A stretch of DNA of 64,000 bases from Vanilla planifolia (taxonomy: Eukaryota > Streptophyta > Magnoliopsida > Asparagales > Orchidaceae), in contig CM043877.1 in assembly GCA_023846275.1 (NCBI GenBank), positions 18,768,607-18,832,606 of the forward strand, given 5' to 3'. The notes below the pieces were generated by a model that saw nothing but the letters and a program-made list of their open reading frames with translations, was not told the DNA's origin and ran no database searches. Each line of letters starts with the position of its first letter. Position 1 is the first letter of the stretch. Both the position numbers and the translations under genes were made by a program. Of the stretch, positions 54,695 to 64,000 are shown in pieces.

Positions 54695-55380
54695 TCAATT
54701 TGATACTAATGAAAGAATTTGATAACCAAATAAGAGGAAGGTGAATTGTACATTTTTAAATTCTTTAGAAAATTAGCTTTGCTAATCAATGAAAGATCTA
54801 AATTAATACTCAATAGTTTAATATTTTTAATAAATCTTTTAATTATTTTATAAACAAGTTTTTGTGAGGATGCAATAAATAAAGAATATAATGAATTCAA
54901 GTGACTCAACCATTAGCATAAGGCTTTTATACACCCTAGCCTTAAACCAGGCTTACACACTAATCAAAATCTCTTTTACAACACAACAGATAGGTTACAA
55001 GCCCTCATAAGAAAATTGATCAACGCTAATAAAAAACAACTCACATGAGCTTACAACAATTGTCCATAACAAAGCAACAACTCAAGTGTTATAACAACTA
55101 AGAGAAAAATAAAAATAACACTTAAAAATTATTTAGTACAACAATCCAACACCTCAATTAATAAAAGTAACACAAATAACTAAATATGATAAGAACAATT
55201 TTACCAATATAGATTTAAACAAGAAATGATCTCTAGTAAAAGATGTTGTAATCAACATAGACAATGCTTCAAGCAAAGATGTGAGGAGCAAATTAAGATT
55301 TAGTTGTTTAATATGTTTTACGATTGAACCATTAGCTATTTCTTTTCTGAATAGTCTCTCATTTATATTTCTCAATCTTT
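54695..55380 (+). mobile_element. Decayed Copia-like LTR relic
   Basis: 'aagaggaaggtgaattgtac' at about 54730 parallels 'aagaggggaggggtgaattg' at 43960; both are followed by A/T-rich sequence and then a 'tgcaataa...' block ending in a degraded 'gtggttcggcc'-like word (here 'agtgactcaacc' at 54900). Ends not definable. Confidence 0.4.
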
Positions 55381-57676
55381 TATGATTGAATATAGTAAAT
55401 TCAATGGCTAAACTTATATTCTCAAAGTGATTAAATTAGTTATTATGAGTTTTGATAATAATTTATATAAGTATAATTAGTGAATCATACCAAAGCAATA
55501 GACAAGTAGAATTGATAACTTGATGAACATATGTTTGACCTATTAATTTCACTTTTTTAAAACTTATCATATAAGTATGATCAAAAACATCATACTATAT
55601 GATTGATACTTATTATTTATTCTTAACATCTATTCTTTAGTTGTAAATACTTTATAGAAAATGATCATGAGTATCATATGAGTATGATGTGATTACACTC
55701 ATTGGTTACCTTCTATTCATCAGATTATATATGTCTAATAAATGGATCATGCGTGTACAATAAAATGATTCCTCACCGTCTACTTTAAATGTTCCTTACA
55801 AGTATGACTATGTACATTGTACTATAACATTGTAGCTCAACACTGATTGTTAATAATTTTATAGACATTATAAAAATATGATAAAATTATACTATTACAT
55901 TTTTATGATATTTAGATATTAAATGCATCCAATGATAGTGTTATATATTTTATATGTACGACAAGTTTGCATTGCTCTTTGGTTTTTTTGTCTGATATAA
56001 ATCTTTATTAGTACAATGATGTTAGCTATTAGACCAATAACTTAAGTTGATACAAATACTTCATACATGTATGATGAATATACATCATACATGTATGAAA
56101 ATTTAATAGTTTTATTATTATGTCGTATATGTTAACAGTACCAGTCTAATATGTAAAACATAATTATAAGATTCAATTAAGGTTTTATTCAACTTGTTTG
56201 ATAAAAATATTTTTGTATGGATATAAAATATATTTTGTATATATGTATAATATAAGCGAAAGCTTAAGAATCAAAACACAAATGAAGTTTCATACACAAA
56301 TCATTTTAATGAAATTCATATGATTGTACTGAAACTCATCAATACTATCAAGTATCATACTTATCAAAAACCACTCAATTATATAGAGTCATTATATAAG
56401 TTCACTAATTCTCTACTCAATCACGATAACAAACAATAAAAAAAATATAATAACCATAAAATACACCAATCACTTAATCCCAATCAAATAATAGAGTTCA
56501 CCAAATAAGAAATAAAAAAGGTTTAATATTTTCTAAGACATATATATAACATATTATTTAAATATTAAATTCAAATGTTATTCTCAATTTATAATATTTG
56601 ATTATATTTAACCTAATTATACTTATAAAATAAAAAATGACATTTTTTTTTACATTCATTTTTTAGTTTTCACTTATTTCAAAACCCACCGAATGTTTCA
56701 CGAAAATAACAAAACATCTTTATTTTCCGAGGAAAATGTTCATGAAAAAGTTAAGATTCAGTGAGTGCTTTAGCTGCCCGAGCTTTTCAATAATTACAAA
56801 TCCTGGCTTGTTAGGGCAAACCTCGCTTTGGGTGCTTCCACACAATAATGATGTTAGAAAGCAACATGAGATCTCCTCTGCAAGCAATCAAATGTGTTTT
56901 GGGTTGAGGAGTGAGACATACTCTTGCTTCTTTATTCTTTGCCTGGCAATTTCCACACCTTCAGATTGCTTTCCATGCAATGCTCTTCTCCTCTTGAGTA
57001 ACAACCCTTCTCCAAAAGCCATTAAATCAGTCTCTTCTCCAAGCATTATTGGGCTCTTCCTCAACAACAAATTGACTTCTTGCCTAATGCTTTGAAGGGA
57101 CTCTTGCACCCTTTTGTCATCGACTCATCTTTATATCATTTTCAAGCCTTTGTTTTGATAAGTATCTCATTTATTATTCTATATGAAAATTTTATTCATA
57201 TATATATTTTTTATGTAGAAGTCTATAAAAAATTATTCTTTATTATCATAATTTTTTAATACAATATCACACTACATCACTCTTATCTTAGGAGACCTTG
57301 GCATCATGCATCTCATGATCCTTGAGGGGGATTTGAAATACTTGTTTTGAAATGTGTAGAAAAGATGTGCTTTTAATTATTTTTGAAGAATTTGATTAAA
57401 TTTGTTCTGTATTTTTTTTTTTTTTTGAAGATAAAATTTTAAAATAATAATTTATATGATGATCACTTTTCTTTGTGCCAAACTAGGCTTTAGTTTGGGA
57501 GCAATTCATGGCTAAAGTTCTGCAATCCTGTGAAGTGATTAGGCTTGGTGGTTGGGTTATCATTCATCTAAGCACCATTACTAAAAAAACTAGGCCTCAA
57601 CCAACCGTGGACCCGTGAGAGCTTCCAGTGCTCCTTTAAGCCAACTGAATCTGCGAACATTCTTTGAGACAACTCC
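55381..57676. other. AT-rich DNA; one coding-like fragment of unknown family
   Basis: Mostly AT-rich without genes. At about 56736-57120 the composition is closer to coding. On the minus strand 57120-56888 reads without stops (ESLQSIRQEVNLLLRKSP and on to a stop after LNPKHI). I do not recognise the family; it may be a captured gene fragment or pseudogene exon. Promoter sequence of the membrane-protein gene occupies the last few hundred bases. Confidence 0.4.
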
Positions 57677-58609
57677 ATGGGGAAGGCCGCGAAGACCTTG
57701 AGAAAATCCATCCACGCTTTCCTCCACAGCTACCATTCCCTCGCCTCCATCGCCGCCATTCTCGTCTTCCCATTCTCCGCCTCTCTCCTTGTCTCACAGG
57801 CGCTCACCCCTTCCTCCTCCCCCTTGCTACGAATCCTCTTCTACCGCATAGAGTCCATCTTCCAAGCTGCGGCTTTTCCCGCATCCTCGCAGTTCTTCTC
57901 CCTTCTAAACCTCAAGCTCTCCCAAACCATCTTCTCCTTCGTCGCAACTCTCGCCCCCAGCGTTACCTTCCTCCTCCTCGCCAAAGCCTCCGTGATCCTC
58001 GTGATTCGACAACGACCCACCAGAAGATTCGCGCCTCCGCTGCTTCGCCTCTACCGCTGTCTCCTCCCGACCCATCTCTTCAACTCCTTCGCCATCCTCT
58101 CCGCAAACGCCGTCTTCTTTTCGATCGTCTTTCTCGTCTTCAACGCCGCAGAATTCCTACGCCTTTCCTCGGGGAAAGTTGTCCTCGTGCTCTCCGCCGC
58201 CGCGGCGATTCTGTATTCCGTGTTGCTGGCAAACACGGTGGTAGTCTGCAACCTTGCGATGGTGGTTGCGGCGATGGAGGGCTGTGGTGGGCATCTCCCG
58301 GTTCTCAAGGCGTGTGTCTTGGTGAGGGGGAGGGAGGCGACGGCCGTCACCTTGGCTCTGCCGGCAACTCTGGGAATGGCGGCTGTGGAAGCTCTGTTTC
58401 AGTACAGGGTGGTCAAGCCCTGTCGGAATTTGAGGAGGTTCGGTGTTTCGGTGATTGGGGAGGCCTTTTCGATCGCTTATATGCATTCTCTTCTCGTCGT
58501 TATTGATGTCATCATCAACTGCAAGCTCTACAGAAGCTTAAGGAAGAGAAGAAGCACAATAGGAATCTGGGAGAGTAAAGAAGGGTACCATCTGGAATTC
58601 GAACCTTAG
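57677..58609 (+). CDS. Intronless multi-pass membrane protein of unknown function
   Basis: 310 residues. The ATG sits in a good context (ccATGGggaagg), and no longer in-frame start exists. After a basic N-terminus (MGKAAKTLRKSIHAF) there are about six hydrophobic segments at roughly residues 22-45, 78-112, 128-158, 168-200, 217-240 and 253-280. Loops are basic (RQRPTRR, KLYRSLRKRRS), and the C-terminus is polar and ends in EFEP. No catalytic motif or named domain is visible; it resembles a plant-specific family of uncharacterised transmembrane proteins. Third codon positions are strongly GC-rich, unlike flanking DNA. Two long overlapping open frames (57664-58506 plus, 58051-58350 minus) are by-products of that bias. 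It converges with the LRR kinase gene 1.2 kb downstream. Membrane topology is inference; function unknown. Confidence 0.85.
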   Translation: MGKAAKTLRKSIHAFLHSYHSLASIAAILVFPFSASLLVSQALTPSSSPLLRILFYRIESIFQAAAFPASSQFFSLLNLKLSQTIFSFVATLAPSVTFLLLAKASVILVIRQRPTRRFAPPLLRLYRCLLPTHLFNSFAILSANAVFFSIVFLVFNAAEFLRLSSGKVVLVLSAAAAILYSVLLANTVVVCNLAMVVAAMEGCGGHLPVLKACVLVRGREATAVTLALPATLGMAAVEALFQYRVVKPCRNLRRFGVSVIGEAFSIAYMHSLLVVIDVIINCKLYRSLRKRRSTIGIWESKEGYHLEFEP

Positions 58610-59806
58610 ACTAAAGAAAACCTTCATTCTTGAGGTTTGAACGCCGAGAAACACTGCAATTTTAATTTGTTTTGTGGGTATAAATGTAAAGATTTTAACA
58701 ACTGTCATCAACGTCTTCCATTTGATTTGCTTTTCCAATACCGTTTACTGAAAAAGCTACAGGTTTGTAATTTCTGCTTCTAGAAGATTGCGCACGTTGA
58801 GATATTTACGAGGTAATTAAATATCTCTAGGAACAAACGTAAAAAATTATTTTTAAAATATCAAAACATTTATTTTATAAAAAAACTTAATTTTATATTA
58901 ATCATTTTATAATATAAATAATTTCATGAAAAACTACCCAACAGTATGTTTTGAAATACATCATTCGTTAAAAAATCTTAACTAATATTTTTAATTGATT
59001 TTTCACTATAAAATATAATATTAAATAACAGTATGTTAAAGTAAAATATTAATAAAATTATGAGTTTCAATCTTTATAATTTATAAGAGTGATTTAATAG
59101 ATAAGAAACTATAATTTTATTTTCTTAATTTATAATATTTTTTATTGTTTAGTTCTTGTCATTTTCTATTATTAAGCATCAAAATTTTACTTATGTACAA
59201 TCTATATTTCTAAACAAGATATGATTTGAATAAATTATATTTATTTTAAATTATTTAAGTTTTGGTTTTTACAAGAGCATCCCTTATCTTATATGATGGA
59301 TCATTTTTCGATGATACTCTTACATTTGGAGTATTATTAGAGCATTACAAAAAAGTTATTAGTCCAATATTTACATCCAATAATTATTGAATTTATGATT
59401 TATTAAATTTATAAAAGACCAAAATTTTCATTACACATTTTTTTTTTAAATTTTATTTTGTATTTGATAATCTCTATACCATGATTCAACATAAAGACAA
59501 AACACAAGTCCTTGCTATGGTCGAGAAATGGATGAATCGAGGTAATAATGTCTTAACCATCGAATTGAATATGACTTAGATGGCAAATTATTATTATTTT
59601 TTTTTTCAAACAATCATAGAAAAATTCTCAAAATTATTGTCGAGGCCCAAACTGTAGAACATATTCCCTATACAGTATTGATGTTGTTCTCCAGCCATGG
59701 CATTAAGATTGTGTTAAGTATGACTTAAAAACAAAAATAAGCAAAAGAAAGCTGATGGATGCTCCTCACCATTCTGAGGGAATCAAAACTGATTAAAATG
59801 CTTGGC
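58610..59806. other. Tail-to-tail intergenic DNA between membrane protein and LRR kinase
   Basis: Should hold both 3' UTRs. The centre, 58820-59460, is AT-rich with no coding potential. Nothing else recognised. Confidence 0.5.
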
Positions 59807-62800
59807 TCATTCCACCTCCCTGTTGTGGCCGCCACTCGCGCCTTCGGCTAATTTCAACAGCTTCTCGAGCACCTCCCTCGTGTCCGGCCGAGCCTGCGGA
59901 GCTTCTTCGGTGCATCTGAATCCTATCCTTAATAATCCCTTCACTGCAGATTCACCCTCCTCCCCCCACCCATCAACCGCTGCCGCCGCAGCCGCTGCAG
60001 CCTCCGCCGCCTCTAAGCCCACCCTCCTCACCCATTCCACCAAGCACTCGTCCCCTAAGTCCTCCACGGCACGCCTCCCCGTCGCCAGCTCCATCGTCAA
60101 CACACCGAAGCTGTACACATCCCCCTTCGTCGTCGCCCTCCACATCTGTCCGTATTCCGGAGCCACATACCCCACGGTGCCCGCCACCACCGTGCTCACG
60201 TGGGTCTCCCCGCTTACTACCATCCTCGCCAGGCCGAAGTCGGTCAACTTCGCCACGCCGCTTCCATTCATCATCACATTGCTCGCCTTCACGTCACGGT
60301 GAACCACTGCCGGAACGCACTCGTGGTGCAGATATACGAGAGCTCGCGCCACCGCCACCGCCGCCCCCACCCGCCGGGACCAGCCAAAACCGTGCCTATC
60401 TTTAATGGCATCATCCAAGCTCCCTCCCTTCATGTACTCGTACACAAGAAGCTTCTCGGATCCAGCGAGGCACCACCCATACAAAGCCACCAGATTCGGG
60501 TGGCCGCCGGCGAGTACTTCCATCTCTGCACGAAATGCTCTCTCCCCTTCCGCTCCGCTTCTCCGCAATTTCTTTACTGCCACGTGTCGACCATCCGGTA
60601 GAACACCGCAGTATACCACGGCGGAGCCGCCGCGGCCGATGACCATATCAACGGAGAAATTACCCGTCGCGGCCACGATATCGGTGTATGTGAAGGCCGT
60701 CTTATCAATCCGGAATACCGTCACGCCACTGCCAGGCGAGCTCGAGGTGTGGGAAACAGATTCCGAAGCGGAAGGGGAAGGAGATGCCGCCAGATAGCTC
60801 CAACCCTTGGGGGCGCCCAGGATGAAGTTTTCGGGTTCGGCGAAGGACTGGTCTGGTTCCGAAGCCGAAACTGGGTCGACGGGAAATCGGAATATGAGGC
60901 AGATTACAAAGGAGACGATGCCGAAGATAAAAATGACTGCGGAACAGGAAACTAAGGCCCAGAACGAGATCATCCTGGCGGTCGAGCGATGGATAGAGGA
61001 TACGCCACTAGCCACCGTGACGTGGGGAGAGGTGGCGAATGTGAATTGGGGATCGCCGATAAAGGAGGAGTTGTCGAAGGTCGCAATCTGGCCGGCTATT
61101 GGCATCGTTCCCTGGAGGAGAGGATTGTACGAGGCATTAAATTTGTTGAGATCGGATAGGCCGTTGAGGCTCGACGGGAATTGGCCAGAGAAGTTATTCC
61201 AGGAGAGATCAAGGATTTGAAGACAATGGATATCGCCGAGCTCCGACGGTATCAGGCCGGAGAAGTGGTTTTTCGAAAGGTTAAGCAGGACGAGCGGTAG
61301 CCTCCCAATCGTAGACGGGAGGCGACCGGACAAGTTGTTGTTGTCGATGTTTAGCATGCTGAGACGCCCTATCAACCCTAACGATGGGGGAACCTCGCCG
61401 GATAGCAAGTTGCCGGAGAGTTGGAGGTAGCCGGTGCTGTCCAGCGTTCGAATTGAACTGGAGGCATTTAGGCAAACGGGGAAGATGCCGTGACCCTTGA
61501 GAAGCTGATCCCATAAATCCTGGCAGGTACGGCGAGTCATAGCCTCGTAGACGAAGTTGAACGGTGGGTAGGTCGCCGGAAGCCACCGTTTCATAGCCAA
61601 GCACTCGCCGGCTCCGGGGATGATGACGTTTATACGCCGGTTCTTCTCAAATGTTGGTAAAGGGTCTCGTCCAGCTCTCGAGATCTCTGCCGGTATCTGA
61701 CCGGAAAGGTAGTTGTTAGCGAGATTTAGCCAGAGGAGACTGCTGCAGTATCCGATCTCGGGTGGTATTGCCCCGGTGAGGCCGTTGTTTGCGAGCATTA
61801 GCCAGAGCAACGACGTCAAATTCCCAATCTCTGGTGGAATTCCGCCGGTAAGCCGGTTGAAAGACAGATCAAGCATTTGGAGATTGGAGATACTCCCATA
61901 CATAGGCGGAATTTTGCCATAAAATTCGTTGTTTGCTAAAATCAAGAATCTTAGCTCCGACAACCCGTCGAAAGCAATTGGAAGCTCGCGAGAGAAATTG
62001 TTGAAGCTGAGATCTAGAAGAAGAAGGTTGGGGAGTTCGAGGACTCCAGATTCTTCAATTCCTCCAGTGTACGAATTCGCATGCAAAATCAGAAACTTGA
62101 CAGAGGTGAAATTCCGCAAAAGTGTCTGCATTTCTCCGTCGAAGTTGTTCCTGCTGAGATCAAGCACCTCCAGTTTCTGGCAATTGAGGAGTTCCGTTGG
62201 CAAATCCTTGTCGAAATTATTGTGGCCAAGGAAGAGATTTTCAAGCTGGGATAGCCGTCCAATGCCAGAGGGAATCCGACCGGTAAAGAAATTTCCCCAT
62301 ATGTTTAAGGTTCTCAGTTTTGAACAGTTGCCGATCGAATTCGGTAAGGTTCCTTTAAGCGCGTTGCCGGAGAGGTCAAGTGTTTCCAAACTACAGTTTG
62401 CCGGGAAAGTTTCTGACTTAATCTCTCCAAATATATGGTTATCGGACGCGGAGAACTCCTTCAGCCACCAGAAATCCCGCCAAATCTGCCCCTCGAATCG
62501 ATTCAAGCTTAGGTCGAGAAACCCCAAACTCTGACGGCATCCTGCGACGTAATTCCCAATTTCACCGGTGAAGTTATTGGAAGAGACGTTGAGAGTCACC
62601 AAGCTCCCACAATTCGCCGGTAAGCTCGACGACGCATCGCCCACGAAGCGGTTGAAGGAGACGTCAAGGGTGTTCAAGAAGGTGAGGGCGGTGAGGTTGA
62701 GCTCGCCATCGATAAGGTTGTGAGAGAGGTTGAGGTGCCTGAGGCCGCGGCATTGGTTGAGCTCCGGCGGAACGGGCCCGACGATGGTGTTGGCGGAGAG

Positions 62801-63172
62801 GTCGAGGCGCGAGAGCACGGGTAGTAGGGAGAAATTGGGGAAGATTCGACCGGCTATTTTCGCGCCGTGGAGATCAATGCCAACTACTCTGCCTTCGGCC
62901 CCGCAGGCGATGCCATCCCACCTGCAGGGGGTGGGCTCCGACTCGTTCCAGTCAGCGTAAACACCTCGGTTGACTCGGTTGCCGCCGAGGAGGAAGCGCT
63001 TGAGATCGAGAAGCACCTGCTTTTCTGAAGATGGCGATGGCGACAAAGAATGCCCAGGGACAGCAGCGCCGGAGACAAGGGATGTGAATGATATCAAGAA
63101 AAGGATATGAGGGAAGGCAAAGGGAAAAGAAGAGAGCTTGCTGCCTAGTCGAGAGGCTTTTTTCTCCGACAT
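59807..63172 (-). CDS. NILR1: LRR receptor-like kinase of the At1g74360 (NILR1) type
   Basis: Intronless, 1121 residues, plasma membrane receptor kinase. N-terminal hydrophobic signal (about 18-36), LRRNT with PCRWDGIAC, about 20 LRRs, an island of about 80 residues near 500-590 (from RAGRDPLPTF to the LRR restart at YLQLSGNLLSGEVP) as in PSKR/BRI1-class receptors, transmembrane segment about 736-762, and kinase about 827-1110. Kinase motifs: IGRGGSAVVYCG, VAVKK, HRDVKASN (an RD kinase), TDFGLAR, GYVAPEYG. In Arabidopsis, NILR1 mediates immune responses to nematode signals; a shared ligand here is inference. A run of Ala near residue 1055-1065 (EAAEAAAAAAAAVDG) interrupts the C-lobe loop and is coded by GCN repeats. 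Length matches the family (about 1100). The ATG at 63172 gives a suitable signal peptide. No lesions. Confidence 0.93.
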   Translation of the reverse strand: MSEKKASRLGSKLSSFPFAFPHILFLISFTSLVSGAAVPGHSLSPSPSSEKQVLLDLKRFLLGGNRVNRGVYADWNESEPTPCRWDGIACGAEGRVVGIDLHGAKIAGRIFPNFSLLPVLSRLDLSANTIVGPVPPELNQCRGLRHLNLSHNLIDGELNLTALTFLNTLDVSFNRFVGDASSSLPANCGSLVTLNVSSNNFTGEIGNYVAGCRQSLGFLDLSLNRFEGQIWRDFWWLKEFSASDNHIFGEIKSETFPANCSLETLDLSGNALKGTLPNSIGNCSKLRTLNIWGNFFTGRIPSGIGRLSQLENLFLGHNNFDKDLPTELLNCQKLEVLDLSRNNFDGEMQTLLRNFTSVKFLILHANSYTGGIEESGVLELPNLLLLDLSFNNFSRELPIAFDGLSELRFLILANNEFYGKIPPMYGSISNLQMLDLSFNRLTGGIPPEIGNLTSLLWLMLANNGLTGAIPPEIGYCSSLLWLNLANNYLSGQIPAEISRAGRDPLPTFEKNRRINVIIPGAGECLAMKRWLPATYPPFNFVYEAMTRRTCQDLWDQLLKGHGIFPVCLNASSSIRTLDSTGYLQLSGNLLSGEVPPSLGLIGRLSMLNIDNNNLSGRLPSTIGRLPLVLLNLSKNHFSGLIPSELGDIHCLQILDLSWNNFSGQFPSSLNGLSDLNKFNASYNPLLQGTMPIAGQIATFDNSSFIGDPQFTFATSPHVTVASGVSSIHRSTARMISFWALVSCSAVIFIFGIVSFVICLIFRFPVDPVSASEPDQSFAEPENFILGAPKGWSYLAASPSPSASESVSHTSSSPGSGVTVFRIDKTAFTYTDIVAATGNFSVDMVIGRGGSAVVYCGVLPDGRHVAVKKLRRSGAEGERAFRAEMEVLAGGHPNLVALYGWCLAGSEKLLVYEYMKGGSLDDAIKDRHGFGWSRRVGAAVAVARALVYLHHECVPAVVHRDVKASNVMMNGSGVAKLTDFGLARMVVSGETHVSTVVAGTVGYVAPEYGQMWRATTKGDVYSFGVLTMELATGRRAVEDLGDECLVEWVRRVGLEAAEAAAAAAAAVDGWGEEGESAVKGLLRIGFRCTEEAPQARPDTREVLEKLLKLAEGASGGHNREVE

Positions 63173-64000
63173 GTCTCGCCGGCGGCGATCATGAGAGACG
63201 CGGGAACGACTTAGCTAATTGGTTCGTCCGGTCAAAAAGGAAAAAGCTCGTTTCTTCTTCCTCTCTTTCTTTTTAATTGCTCCTTCAAACATGCTCTAAT
63301 TGTGTTGCATGCGGCAGCCATGGCGGCAACTGACGCTCGTCGCCTCCTCCTCGTAATTACCGCTTTTTTTTTTTTTTTTTCTCCATAAGAAACTGACCAG
63401 TGACCAGCAGTTTAGAAAAAGAAAAGTATTATGGCGCCTAACCCCAACTGTTTCAAGTCTTTGCTTGTTAAAATATTTTAAAATGTTAAAAAAATATCAA
63501 ATAATTTTAATTTTTTATTTAAAATATTTATTTTAAAATTAAAAAAATTTTAAATGTATTAAACTCTTCAAAGTTGTATTGTTTTTGTTGCTATTGTGTT
63601 CTAATAAAATTAATAAAAAAAATGAAAGATAATCTAAAATAATTTTTTTATATATATGAAATCTTTCATAATTTTTAAGTGAAAAATAAAAAACATTTGT
63701 TTAGAATTCAAATGAATATCTTAATACATTTTTTATGCTTATTGGTTTCGTAACAAACTCCTAATGTTTAACATGTTGAAGGAGCTTGGTCTTCTAATTT
63801 CCTAAAACTCTTGTTTTCTTTTTATAAAAAGAGTAACATCTCATTATGATTTAGTACTATCCAAAAAAGATGTATAAACATTTGATTTACTTTCCTCACT
63901 ATGAATAAATATTTTAATTTAATTCACTTTATTAAAAAAACTAAAAAACTAATTGAAGATTACGTTTGTATTTCAAAATTTAAACTCCTATTTTGAAGAA
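63173..64000. other. LRR kinase upstream region and AT-rich DNA
   Basis: About 170 bp of mixed-composition promoter/5' UTR, a T-run at 63365-63381, then AT-rich DNA to the window end with no recognisable gene. Confidence 0.5.

Noticed and set aside
57664-58506. 280-codon frame overlapping the membrane-protein gene
   Set aside because: Arg/Pro-rich shadow frame from GC-rich third positions; the frame at 57677 has a sensible start and membrane segments.
59802-63276. Plus-strand open frames opposite the LRR kinase
   Set aside because: Antisense shadows of a repetitive LRR coding sequence.

Overview
The window is nuclear DNA from a flowering plant. Genes are split by GT-AG introns, one of them about 7.2 kb long. 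The families are typical of plants: clade-D PP2C, DUF620, and an LRR receptor kinase with an island domain. Between genes lies AT-rich sequence full of decayed LTR and LINE retroelements. Two single- or few-exon genes have GC-rich third codon positions, which recalls non-grass monocots or other early-branching angiosperms, but the species cannot be fixed from the sequence.

Layout. 1-9588 (+): casein kinase 2 alpha subunit, nine exons (3390-9588); the first exon, about 29 codons, is not visible and should lie left of the window. 10482-15894 (+): RING-H2 protein, four exons, 318 aa, with a 3.9 kb first intron that holds a decayed LINE reverse transcriptase. 15895-22651: AT-rich sequence with a diverged 0.6-0.8 kb direct repeat pair about 2.9 kb apart. 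22652-24981 (+): clade-D PP2C, four exons, 369 aa. 29227-37920 (-): DUF620 protein, three exons, 480 aa, with a 7.2 kb second intron carrying a decayed Gypsy-like element. 39071-41580: old tandem duplication of about 1.25 kb. 43944-50484: GC-rich LTR-like repeat, split by a nearly complete L1-type LINE (44886-49998, minus) with a perfect 17-20 bp target duplication. The LINE ORF2 is open (1161 codons); its ORF1 has two in-frame TAG codons. 51382-53276: probable solo Gypsy LTR. 53277-57676: retroelement relics. 57677-58609 (+): intronless multi-pass membrane protein, 310 aa. 59807-63172 (-): intronless LRR receptor-like kinase of the At1g74360/NILR1 type, 1121 aa.

The six host genes are independent transcription units and show no sign of a cluster or a common pathway, although CK2, PP2C, RING E3 and receptor-kinase proteins are all signalling types. 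I found no tRNA, rRNA, CRISPR array or convincing new multi-gene system. The most informative material is the retroelement record: the dated-looking LINE insertion and its two amber codons, the solo LTR, repeated relics of one LTR family, a long tandem duplication, and a snRNA-type USE/TATA pair inside the LTR-like repeat.
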